From the NCBI GenBank assembly GCA_963773155.1, contig CAVZAB010000009.1, positions 1-64,000 on the forward strand: a stretch of 64,000 nucleotides of DNA, in the 5' to 3' direction. The DNA comes from CAVZAB01 sp963773155 (GTDB lineage: Bacteria > Pseudomonadota > Alphaproteobacteria > Rhizobiales > Beijerinckiaceae). A program made the position numbers and the translations under genes. Each line of letters begins with the position of its first letter. The first letter of the stretch is position 1. This document shows positions 1 to 8,258 of this stretch, piece after piece. The notes under the pieces were generated by a model, which saw only the letters and a list, made by a program, of their open reading frames with translations, was not told where the DNA came from and did not search any database.

Positions 1-41
1 CATTATTCTATCTAGCTAGGCTCCGACATCACCGCTTGGCG

Positions 42-334
42 CTATTGGCCCCGCCCTCCGCCGGCACTCTCCAGCTCCGCAACCCGGCGTTCGGCCTCCT
101 CGGCCCGCCTTTCAGCTTCTTCCGCACGTCTGACAGATTCAGGTGTTCCCTTTACGAGATCTTCTAAAAGCTGCGCGCGTTCCTCGTCATTTGCGTAACC
201 AGCCTACGCCGTCTCAACGACGATGGCGTTGGATCAACGATTGTGTCGATTAAGCAAACGATAGAAGTTGCCTTCGGATCGAAATCAATCTGGAAGATTG
301 TACGATTCAGTGGATCTATTAGATAAGCTTTCAT
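42..334 (-). pseudogene. broken small gene, unrecognised
   Basis: From an ATG at 334 a frame opens with MKAYLIDPLNRTI and loses protein-like character after about 35 codons. A second frame on the same strand, from 203 down to a TAG at 42-44, reads AGYANDEERAQLLEDLV followed by a charged heptad-like run (RRAEEAERRAEEAERRV) that should form a short coiled coil, and ends GGGRGQ. The two pieces are separated by a shift of frame and a TAG at 204-206, so this looks like one small gene with at least one lesion. I recall small phage or plasmid-type proteins opening MKA-LIDP but cannot assign a function. Confidence 0.4.
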
Positions 335-445
335 TAGAAACACTCTTAGCACGTTTGTTACAATTGCGCTCTGGAATCATGCGATGTCACTTCCTTGAGG
401 CCATCGTAGCACCGACGCTTTGTTGCGCCGGTGCCACTCGTTCGC

Positions 446-789
446 TCAATTGAGAGCATCGTCCAGTAACGCAACAATCTGCGCTAGTATTTCCCGGAAG
501 ACATTTATCTCAAAATCTCCCTCCATAAAAAGAGTTAGATCTTGAAACGGCTCCATTTTATGCCCATTCAGGGAAGCTTTAATGTTACCTCTATGAGATT
601 TCCATTTAAAACTAAGCAACCCGCCACTGCCATCAGAGCCGACCTTATGGCCTGTATATCCAGAGTATTCATTTCGATATAGCCGCTGGGATCTCCCTTT
701 GGGGACTTTACGACATATATTATCTCTGACGACTTTTTGTTGTCTGACTGACGAACAATCAGATTTCCAAGCTTCTTTTCACTTTTCAT
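446..789 (-). pseudogene. frameshifted small AT-rich gene, unrecognised
   Basis: An ATG at 789 follows an AAAGG ribosome site by about 8 bases and opens MKSEKKLGNLIVRQSDNKK. That frame stops at 568, but near 640 the neighbouring frame takes over with SDGSGGLLSFKWKSHRG and runs on as GNIKASLNGHKMEPF and FEINVFREILAQIVALL to a TGA at 446. The joined product would be about 113 residues, soluble, with a helical C-terminus. One indel explains the break. The DNA is clearly richer in A+T than the core genes, which fits acquired DNA. No family recognised. If the frameshift is a sequencing error the gene is intact. Confidence 0.45.
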
Positions 790-896
790 TTTATCTGCCT
801 TTGTCGGAGCGTGGATTTGAGTTCTGTCGGTTTACGCAGGGACTTCGTGGCAGCTGCACCGAACAGTGGCGCGCTCATATTCATTGAGGTCGAGGT

Positions 897-2030
897 TCAC
901 ACCTCGCTCAATTCGCCTATCCCCCCATACCCCAACTGAGTGAGGTCGGGTTCTTCGATTGTTTCATCCGTAATTCCAGACACATCGCCTTGGTTGTCGG
1001 GGCGAGCGGGGTGATGGGGTAATGTTAACTCCGACAGCATCCGATGAGCCGGCGACCCTGGTTCGGCCAGTTGGTGGCTGCTGCCGGCACTAATGCAAGA
1101 GCCTTCTCGGCGATGTCGAATTGGACGGCAGTCAATTCCCGGATAGCACCCAAGACCACCCTGCCGCGGGTTCGGGCGTTGCTGACATCGCCGGCCGTGA
1201 CGACAACACCGCATTGCGATAACTCGCGTGCGATGCGCGCATTCGTCCAGCCATCCTTCAGCCCAGCTCCGCAGGTCCGAGGCAATCCCAGTTCGCCGCG
1301 TGCCCAAGCCCGAAGCAGCATCGTCTCGAATGTTCCCCGGCTTTCTGGGCCGCGGATGCTTGCGGTCTGGCGCTGATGAAGACACCATTTGAAATCCTTG
1401 AAATCGACCCAATCCGCAGAGGTCTTGAGGACTTCGCTTGCCATCCTCACGCCATTTATCGAATGCACCACGCCCTTCGAAAAATTCCTCGACGGTTCGG
1501 GGTGGTCTCGTGTCGAAGGCCAAGCAGCCATCGCGTTCGATGGGGTTGACCGGGATCCGCTTGAAATCATATTCGAGGGACACTCGGACATCCCGCTCAA
1601 CATCGACAAGGTCCGCATCCTGCTCCCACTGAATCCGCAGAGAGATTCGCCGGGTATGTCTGTGAGAGAGATCGCAGGATCGGGTTTTCAGCGTCTCCAC
1701 CCAGAGGTCGTTTTCTGCCCATAGCGCCGCCCTGGCACGTGCTTCCGATGTGTCGCCAGGCATATCATCTGGCGCAGGCGGTTCTTCCAACTCCTGACCA
1801 GCCCGAGCGAGAATTGGGTCTTCCGCAAGCCGATCACTGAAGGGCATCGCTGTGAAGCACCCACGGGTGCGAATTGGTACGAGCTGTCGCGCCTGGTGCT
1901 TTACTTCGAGTGCATCGTCGCTGGTGTCGATTAGGCGTCGAAGGCTGCGGTAGTGGCTCATCGCCGGCCCTGACACGTCAATTCGGCTTGAAGGAACGTT
2001 GGCCAAAAACCCGTCGGTCGTCGCCGACAC
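897..2030 (-). pseudogene. frameshifted hypothetical gene
   Basis: An ATG-type start at 2030 opens a frame that is protein-like to about 1440 (for example RISLRIQWEQDADLVDVERDV and EEFFEGRGAFDKWREDGK). From about 1440 to 1080 the coding character moves to the next frame (SADWVDFKDFKWCLHQRQ, FETMLLRAWARGEL, DGWTNARIARELSQ), which looks like a helical segment with a possible helix-turn-helix. I read this as one gene of about 300 residues with a single-base shift near 1435. I do not recognise the family. Its 3' end lies inside direct repeat A, and it sits beside an integrase remnant, so it is probably cargo or a structural gene of a decayed element. Confidence 0.45.
902..1028. repeat. direct repeat copy A
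   Basis: Copy A of a diverged direct repeat; copy B is at 2807-2934. The first 24 bases (902-925) match B exactly, and later blocks (the GATTGTTT and GGGGTAATG motifs near the far end) are kept in the same order and spacing. The intervening 1.8 kb holds a broken gene, an integrase remnant and a small excisionase-like gene. Confidence 0.6.
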
Positions 2031-2044
2031 GGCTATGGCGCCGG

Positions 2045-2470
2045 GCGGTCCTTAAGGTCGGCAATTTCGATCCTATCAAAAAGAGACTAACAATTACCGC
2101 AGGCAAGACCGGTCAGCGAACGGTAATCCTTCAGCCCGATGCCGTGGCCTTCTTCTCGCGTGTTGCTGGAGATCGACATCCAGCGGAGACGTTGCTTAGA
2201 AGAACCGATGGCGCCAGGTGGAGCAGGTCCCATCAACAACGGCGCATGGCCGCGGCCCTTTCTAAAGCCGGCCTCGATAAGTCAGGCACCCTCTACGCCC
2301 TTCGGCACTCCTACATATCGCGAGCCATCGAGGGCGGCGTACCTCTTACTATTATCGCAGACAATTGCGGCACCAGTGTCCGAATGATCGAGACCACCTA
2401 CGCCAAAATTCTTGCGGAAAAGCGGCGCGCCTTCATAGAAATCGGCGCCCTCACTCCTTTGATTTGGACA
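2045..2470 (+). pseudogene. tyrosine recombinase (phage-type integrase), C-terminal remnant
   Basis: The catalytic half of a tyrosine recombinase is visible in one open frame: a beta-hairpin lysine region (ITAGKTGQRTVIL), the Arg-His box (YALRHSYISRAIEGG) and the nucleophile tyrosine (MIETTYAKIL). The arm-binding N-terminal domain and the first catalytic arginine (usually near an RRGE motif) are absent. The open frame reaches back to 1874, but that part is not integrase-like and overlaps the broken gene on the other strand. So this is a 5'-truncated, inactive copy, about 140 residues instead of 350-400. It marks former integration in this region. Confidence 0.7.
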
Positions 2471-2657
2471 AAGAGCCCCTACCCCGGCCGGGCCTCCACA
2501 CGCGCGACTGTGCGAAGGCGTCGAGGTCGCTTTGGTGGAAATAGACGCGGGCACCTATCCGGACGACCGGTAGTCGCTGCGTTTTCATCAAGTCGTAGAG
2601 TTTGGTGCGGCAGATCCGCAAATATTTGTGCGCTTCTGTGAGCGTCAAGAGTGACAT
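2451..2657 (-). CDS. excisionase/MerR-type helix-turn-helix protein
   Basis: A 68-residue protein beginning MSLLTLTEAHKYLRICRTKLYDLM and continuing LPVVRIGARVYFHQSDLDAFAQS, the pattern of the small DNA-binding excisionase family: an HTH that reads the site, then a beta-wing with a conserved R-x-G-x-x-x-(F/Y). The start at 2657 is chosen because the fold begins there and a GGATC-type ribosome site precedes it; upstream codons in frame are not conserved-looking. It overlaps the 3' end of the integrase remnant on the opposite strand. Likely role: directionality factor or small regulator of the decayed element. Such proteins occur in phages, ICEs and plasmids, so exact function is open. Confidence 0.65.
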   Translation of the reverse strand: MSLLTLTEAHKYLRICRTKLYDLMKTQRLPVVRIGARVYFHQSDLDAFAQSRVWRPGRGRGSLSKSKE

Positions 2658-3203
2658 GGTTTGATCCTTCGAGGCGCGCTGTCGTAGCCCGCCATATAGG
2701 AAAGCGCCTCCCTTTTGACAATGGCTAACGTATTGATATGAAAGGTATAATGGTATCCCGCTCGGTCTAATTGGGGTCTCTTTATGCGGGATCCCGGTCC
2801 GTTGGTCCTCGCTCAATTCGCCTATCCCCCATAGGTCAACTGAAAGAGGTCAATTTTTCCGATTGTTTGCAGAATCATATCAATGCGTTGCGCCACGGAG
2901 CAGGAGCGAGTGAGGTGTAGGGGGTAATGCTCATCACCAGGTCGCGCGACCTATCAAATAGCTATCTCTGGGCCGGCACTCATGTGCCTACCTGAAAGCC
3001 GTAACGACAGCCTGAACTCAGGCGCCAGTATTGCGAAGCAAAGTAACCGTCGCACGATCGCAGCCCCGTCACAGGTTGTGCACACGCCTCTGGCTATTAC
3101 ATTAGCGCGGACAGCCCCCAAAGACCTGCGCCGATGGCGCCTAGTAACCCTCTGCCAATTAGAGGCATATTCCGGGCCGGAAATTTAAGGCAATATCGCT
3201 TTC
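2658..3203. other. gene-free stretch with direct repeat copy B
   Basis: No convincing coding frame here. It contains copy B of the direct repeat (2807-2934). The rest shows nothing I can assign. Confidence 0.4.
2807..2934. repeat. direct repeat copy B
   Basis: Partner of the repeat at 902-1028, in the same orientation; positions 2807-2830 are identical to 902-925 and the remainder is diverged with short indels. It bounds the integrase/excisionase segment on the right. Confidence 0.6.
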
Positions 3204-3533
3204 ATGCCCGAGATCTCAGCGGAGATACAGCTCAGGCCAACCCGGATTGGCTTTCTCGTGCGCCCGACCGACCTCGCGTCGGTGCGCGCAATCATGCGTG
3301 CTTGCGCCTGTCTGTGGGGCGGCACCTACAATCCCATCATTCCAGTGTTCAAGAAGCCACCGAAGGAATGGAAGCCGGAGATTTACGAGCGCTTCAAAGG
3401 GCCTGCGATCGCCAAAGGGTATGTGCGGTTCTTCGAACCGGACGTTTATGTCGAAGCGGAAGCAGGCTTACTCGAGGAAGCGGGCCTCGGTGCACTGCGC
3501 GAACAACACGCGTTGCATCCGCAGGTGATGTAA
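3204..3533 (+). CDS. hypothetical protein, probably N-terminal fragment
   Basis: A 109-residue frame opening MPEISAEIQLRPTRIGFLVRP and continuing WGGTYNPIIPVFKKPPKEW, then RFFEPDVYVEAEAGLLEEAGLG. It is fully protein-like up to the stop, with no signal peptide or membrane segment. The PTRIGFLVRP...WGGxYNPIIPVF pattern reminds me of the beginning of larger uncharacterised proteins, so this is probably the surviving N-terminus of a gene cut off near 3530; I could not identify a continuation in the other frames. Function unknown. Confidence 0.5.
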   Translation: MPEISAEIQLRPTRIGFLVRPTDLASVRAIMRACACLWGGTYNPIIPVFKKPPKEWKPEIYERFKGPAIAKGYVRFFEPDVYVEAEAGLLEEAGLGALREQHALHPQVM

Positions 3534-3578
3534 GCGCCAATACAACCACGTCGAGCTGCGTCGCAGGATCTTCCTCAG

Positions 3579-3719
3579 TCAGTTCTCAACGTCATAAAGC
3601 ACGCGCACCTTCAGCCCTTGGACACGCGAATACTCAGCCAACGACATGCCAAGGGTCCGTGCCTGTTTCAAATGCTCGAAGCACCGCCGCTCATGCGCCG
3701 TCATTCTTTCGTCCGCCAT
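3579..3719 (-). CDS. 46-residue helical hypothetical, possibly truncated transposon-associated protein
   Basis: ATG at 3719 is preceded by GGAGGCAGCG, a strong ribosome site. The product reads MADERMTAHERRCFEHLKQ and then GMSLAEYSRVQGLKVRVLYD before a TGA at 3579. The shape (short helix, then a second helix with the pattern of an HTH) resembles the first part of small proteins found beside transposases, which normally continue another 50 or more residues. It is too short for certainty and may be a truncated N-terminus. Confidence 0.4.
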   Translation of the reverse strand: MADERMTAHERRCFEHLKQARTLGMSLAEYSRVQGLKVRVLYDVEN

Positions 3720-3778
3720 CGCTGCCTCCAGGTTCCCAGCAGAAACATGGACGAAGCCGCACGGTCAGGGAAGTATGT

Positions 3779-4057
3779 GGTTTAAGGGGCGCTTACGTTC
3801 TTTTCGCAAACGTTCCCCTATTCACCACGTTTTGCTCGAACTGCGTGCCGAACCAAAATGGATTCTCCGGCGCGACGTATTCCCCCGCCCCCGGCCCAAT
3901 CCCTGGCGCTGGACTGCTAAGTTACATCGCACTCGGATTGCTCGGCCTCGGCTCGTGTGGATGGAAGTGGTTGCGGGCGGCGCAGTCAGCACAGTCGCTG
4001 CCAAATTTTTGGCGGCATGGAAGAGCCTTTGCACTACAGCGTCACAGAAGACCTTGA
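3779..4057 (+). pseudogene. C-terminal tail of an exported protein with PEP-CTERM-like sorting signal
   Basis: In one plus-strand frame the end of a protein is recognisable: VPNQNGFSGATYSPAPGPIP, then GAGLLSYIALGLLGLGS and GWKWLRAA. Proline-glycine motif, hydrophobic helix and basic tail are the three parts of a PEP-CTERM-type sorting signal (variant PxPGAGLLSY, seen in alphaproteobacterial secreted proteins). No start or upstream domain is in frame, and past 3985 the frame runs over the antisense of the ABC ATPase remnant. I infer a truncated gene joined to the decaying catabolic operon. Confidence 0.45.
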
Positions 4058-4064
4058 ACTCCCG

Positions 4065-4842
4065 ATTCAAGACCTTCGACAGAAACGACCGGGTCCGCGG
4101 CATCTGTGGCGAATCTAGGATTTCCCTCGGCTTCCCCGCTTCGACGATCCGCCCCTCGTCCATGAACACGACCTTATCCGCCACTTCGCGTGCGAACCCC
4201 ATTTCGTGAGTAACAACAACCATTGTCTGGCCTTCCCGGGCCAGACCATGCATCACATCCAGTACTTCTCCAACCAGTTCCGGGTCCAGCGAGGACGTCG
4301 GTTCGTCAAACAGGAGCAGCTTCGGCCGCATGGCCAATGCACGCGCAATTGCAACTCGCTGCTTCTGGCCGCCGGAAAGCTCTCTGGGATAGGCGTGCGC
4401 CTTGTTGGCCATGCCAACTCTCTGGAGAAGGACATGCGCGTGTGCTTCGGCGTCGGTTCTTGATTCCCTGCGGACCTGGATTGGGGCTTCAATGATGTTT
4501 CCCAAAACCGAAAGGTGAGGGAACAGATTGAAGTGTTGAAACACCATGGCGGTGTCGGCGCGCGAGCGCGCGGCCTCTTTCGCCTTCAGTTCATGCAAGC
4601 GGCCGCGCTTCAGCCGGTACCCGACCAGCTGGCCGTTGACGTAGATCCGGCCGGCATCCACCTTCTCCAGGTAATTGATGCAGCGGATGAGCGTGCCTCT
4701 TTCCGGCTCCTGATGGTCCAATCAGGCAGCAGACTTCTCCCGGGCTGACCGTCAAGCTGACGTCGGACAGGACTTGCAGTGGCCCAAATCGCTTTGAAAC
4801 GTGGGCGATTTCGACCATCAGCGGATTGATTGGGGCAAGCAT
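4065..4842 (-). pseudogene. amino-acid ABC transporter ATPase, frameshifted in Walker A
   Basis: ATP-hydrolysing subunit of a polar amino-acid importer (GlnQ/HisP type). Start 4842 has an AGGAG site 8 bases upstream and lies 7 bases past the permease stop. The first frame gives FGPLQVLSDVSLTV and CLIGPSGAGK, then breaks; the second frame continues TLIRCINYLEKVDAG, Q-loop VFQHFNLFPHL, signature LSGGQKQRVAIARAL, Walker B LLLFDEPTSSLDP and H-loop VVTHEMG. One extra C at 4696-4697 (plus strand) explains the break: removing it restores GKSTLIRC. The family normally ends near FLSKVL (about 4067), but here the frame reads on to 3822 into unrelated sequence, so the native 3' end also looks lost. Confidence 0.8.
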
Positions 4843-4849
4843 GAATCGT

Positions 4850-5801
4850 TCACTCCTGGCCACGAAGCGCGGTAGGCCGCAACCAGCGCTTCAACGGCTC
4901 AAGCATCAGACTGACACCATCTGTCCCGGGGCCTGAGTGGCCGCGCCCGAGACGACGCTCCAGCAGTCTCTGCAGGCCGGAAAGCAGCGTCGAGGCCAGC
5001 AGGTACCAGACGCAGGCGACGATGAGCAGGGGGATCGTTTGAAGTTCCGGCCGTAGATGCCTTCGACCGAATAAAGCAGGTCGGAGATGGCTAGGATGCT
5101 GACGAGAGACGTTGCCTTCAGCATCCCTATGATTTCGTTTCCTGTGGGTGGAATGATCACGCGGAATGCCTGGGGCAGAATAATTCGTCTTATCGTGCGG
5201 GCTGGCGTCATACCAAGGGAATAGGCCGCCTCTTTCTGACCAGGATCGACCGACAGGAGGCCACTTCGGACTATCTCGGCCATGTAGGCGCCTTCGTTTA
5301 GGCCGAGACCGAGAAGCGCCGCGATCAGCGGGGAGATGACGACGTTCGTGGATACGACAGGAGCGGTGGTCCGAACGGGAGGCCCAGTTCGACTAGCGGA
5401 TAGAGCGCCGCGAGATTGTACCAAAAGATGAGCTGGACGAGCAGCGGCGTGCCCCGGAACAGCCAGATGTAGGCAGCGGCAATAACCGAAAGTATCGGGT
5501 TGCTCGATTGCCTCATGAGCGCGGCGATGAGGCCGAGTACGATGCCGATTGCCATCGCTGCCACCGTCAGCCCTATGGTCCAGAAGAAGCCGTCAATGAC
5601 ACTCCGTTAGCGAGGTACTCCCATACAATGTCCCACTGGTAGCCTTGATTGGAAATCAGGGACCGGGCAAGACGCAAAAAGCAGCAGCAAGCAAGCTACG
5701 GCGGCGATCCAGCGGCCCGGATATCGCGCCGGAACAATGATCTCTGCGGGCTGCACCGGCACGCTCGGTTCGGTGCGACAAAACGGCGTGTCAGGCGTGG
5801 C
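4850..5801 (-). pseudogene. amino-acid ABC transporter permease, multiply frameshifted
   Basis: Inner-membrane permease of the His/Glu/Gln family. Its pieces appear in order but in different frames: N-terminus PVQPAEIIVPARYPGRW plus first membrane helix (about 5665-5790), LISNQGYQWDIVWEYL (5600-5660), VAAMAIGIVLGLIAALMR and WLFRGTPLLVQLIFWYN (5400-5575), NEGAYMAEIVRSGL and PTGNEIIGMLKATSLVS (5050-5330), and IPLLIVACVWYLLASTLL to a TGA at 4850. At least four indels are needed (near 5660, 5600, 5351 and 5040). No separate start codon is evident and the N-terminus is in frame with the tail of the aminotransferase. It cannot make a functional permease as read. Confidence 0.75.
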
Positions 5802-7139
5802 TGCGTGCCCTGTGAGGACTTGGTCAATGGATTCATTCCAGATCTCCAGCCCACGCATTAGCTCGTACCTTTGAAACGGTAAGAGCCGGCATCATTCGTA
5901 CGATGTTGCCGTAGGGTCCGCATGTCAGAACGATCAGGCCCCGCGAAACGCGGCTTTCACAACCGCGCTCGCGATCTCCGGAGCCGGCTTGCGGTCCCGA
6001 TGAGCGAATTCGCTTCCTTGCATGAGACCCAGTCCTCGCACGTCACCGATCGCCGGGTGTCGCGATGCCGTTTCCTCCAATCCACTTCGCAGTAGGCCGC
6101 CCATGACGCGCGCATTCTCAACGAAATTCTCTTCCTCGATGACGTCGAGGGTCGCAATGGCGGCAGCACAGGCCACCGCGTTCGCCGAAAAAGTGCCACC
6201 TTGCGAGAATGGCAGCGCGCGATTCATGATCTCCTTACGAGCAGCGATTCCCGAAAGCGGAAAGCCGCTGGCAATTCCTTTAGCAAACACAACGAGGTCG
6301 GGACGCATGTCGAAATGCTCGATCGCCCAGAACCGGCCAGTGCGGCCTACCCCGGACTGGATCTCGTCGGCAATGAGAACGATGCCATGCTCTCGCGCCC
6401 GAGCGGAAAGGGCTGCGAAGAACTCGATCGACCCCGGCTGGTAACCCGATTCCCCCTGGACAGGTTCGACGATGATCGCAGCCGTGTCGCTTGGTTGTGT
6501 GACGGTGGCAAACAGATGATCCAGCTCCTGGATACAGAACCGGTTCGCCGTTGCCAGATCCCAGCCATAGCGGAAGGGCGTCGGGAATGGTGCGACCACG
6601 ATTCCGGTCGGGAGGGGCCCCGAGTTCGACGGCCTGAAGCGCGCTCGAGACGTCGTAAGCGCGGATGTGCCGATGGTCCTGCCGTGGAACGAACCTTGAA
6701 AAACGATGATGTTTTGCCGACCGGTGTAGTTCCGCGCCAGCCGCACCGCAGCTTCGACAGCCTCTGCTCCGGAATTTGCAAAGAAGAAGCTTGCGAGGCC
6801 TTCGGGGCGAACTGCCCCAGGCGGTCGACAAGCGCAAGAAGCTGATCGTGTTTCACGATCCCGTACTGGCCATGGATCAGCCGGCCAATCTGTCGCTGCG
6901 CGGCCTCGACGACCCGGGGATGGCAATGGCCGGTCGAAGTGACACCAATGCCGGCCGTGAAGTCGAGATAGGCCTTCCCCTCATTGTCGAACAAATGGCT
7001 GCCACGGCCTGTTTCGATGATGAGCGGCGTAGCCTGGAGGAGCACAGGTGAGAGCTCGGGAACTCTCCCGATTGGACTGCGGCGCGGTTGCGCCGGCGCC
7101 GTCCTTCTGCCCGAGCCGTTGCTTCAACGATTTGGTCAC
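5802..7139 (-). pseudogene. class III aminotransferase (GABA-type), frameshifted
   Basis: PLP-dependent aminotransferase of the 4-aminobutyrate/ornithine group. N-terminal part TPLIIETGRGSHLFDNEGKAY and GHCHPRVVEAAQRQIG (about 6850-7040) is in one frame. The bulk, FFFANSGAEAVEAAVRLAR, IIVEPVQGESGY, LIADEIQSGVGRTGRFW and FAKGIASGFPLSGI with the PLP lysine, is in another (5934-6800). The tail GLIVLTCGPYGNIVRMMP is in a third. Breaks lie near 7055, 6795 and 5938. GTG at 7139 is a plausible original start. The position between the binding protein and the permease suggests it handled an amine or amino acid imported by this transporter. Not functional as read. Confidence 0.75.
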
Positions 7140-7263
7140 GAAATTGTTTCCCGGGCTGATTCCTACGCGCAAAAGCGCTGCAATAGAAGTCTGACACTCC
7201 AAAGTGATAGGCGATAGCCAATCGCGCCTCTAGGCGCGATTGTTGCCTTCGAAAGACGATCAC

Positions 7264-8169
7264 CTATCCCTTCGTGCCCTGATTCTTGCCTGGTTCGGCC
7301 AATGCCCCGTCGTCCAAGCCCCACTTTTTCAGAATGTCCGAATATACGCCGGACTTCACCAGAATGCTCATGGAATCGTAAATGGGCTGGAGCAGGCCAG
7401 AATTCTTCGGCACGGCAATCCCGGCGATCCAATACTGACCGTAGAAATCCACAACGGCATTTTGAAGCGTTGGCCCCACCTGCCTCACGGAGTATCCGTT
7501 TGTCGCCGCGTCTCCCTGAACCGACTTAATACGACCCGATGTCAAGGCCAACACCGCATCGTTCTGCTTTGGATAGGAATTCACCTGGATGGCCGGCTTG
7601 CCGGCGGCCACGCATTTGTCGCTGTTTGACTTGACCAACTTTTCGGACGAGGTGCCCTTGAGCACGCCGACCTCTGTACCGCAAACGTCGTGGATAGATT
7701 TGGGCACGGGCGTGCCGGCCTTCAGGATGAAGGACTCGCCACCCTTGTAATAATCGACAAAGTCCATTGTCTCCTCGCGGGACGTGTAATCCCCCATCGA
7801 CGAGATACCGATGTCAAACCTGCCGGCCTGAAGACCGGGCATGATGGCGGAGAATTCCGTCTGGTTGTTCTTTACCTTGACGCCGAGGATTATGCTCAAA
7901 GCCTTGGCGATATCGATATCCGCGCCGATCAGCTGGTTTTGCTCATCGAGAAACTCGAACGGCGGATAGTCTGCTTCGGTTGCCGCGTTGATCACTCCCG
8001 CGCTCTTGAACTTGTCAGGAACCGCCGCGTAGATCGAGTCGACCTTTTTCAAGTTTTGCATCGAGGGTACATCATCGGCCCGCACGGCGGAACCGTTCAA
8101 AAAGATAGCAGTGGTCAATGCGGCCAGTAGTCCTGATGTTCGTGCTCCAATCGTCGTTAGCTGTGTCAT
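7264..8169 (-). CDS. amino-acid ABC transporter substrate-binding protein
   Basis: Periplasmic family 3 solute-binding protein, 301 residues. The N-terminus has basic residues, a hydrophobic core (LLAALTTAIFL) and a likely cleavage site after about residue 31 (VRA-DD). The mature part shows EADYPPFEFLD, GADIDIAKALSIILG, MPGLQAGRFDIGISSM and TSREETMDFVDYY, typical of polar amino-acid binders. It is the only intact transporter component: the permease and ATPase downstream are frameshifted, so uptake through this system needs another permease or does not occur. Expressed with the dipeptidase-like gene 89 bases upstream. Ligand not deducible from sequence. Confidence 0.88.
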   Translation of the reverse strand: MTQLTTIGARTSGLLAALTTAIFLNGSAVRADDVPSMQNLKKVDSIYAAVPDKFKSAGVINAATEADYPPFEFLDEQNQLIGADIDIAKALSIILGVKVKNNQTEFSAIMPGLQAGRFDIGISSMGDYTSREETMDFVDYYKGGESFILKAGTPVPKSIHDVCGTEVGVLKGTSSEKLVKSNSDKCVAAGKPAIQVNSYPKQNDAVLALTSGRIKSVQGDAATNGYSVRQVGPTLQNAVVDFYGQYWIAGIAVPKNSGLLQPIYDSMSILVKSGVYSDILKKWGLDDGALAEPGKNQGTKG

Positions 8170-8258
8170 GTCGCTCTCCCTTCCGTGTGATTTGTTGTTC
8201 GCGTGTTTGTGCTGAAACAGGTTGCGTGTTCACTCCCTTCCCCCATTCGCTCCTTGCG

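Noticed and set aside
897..1724. Several plus-strand frames at 1044-1724
   Set aside because: Shadows of the broken minus-strand gene; amino-acid content is not protein-like.
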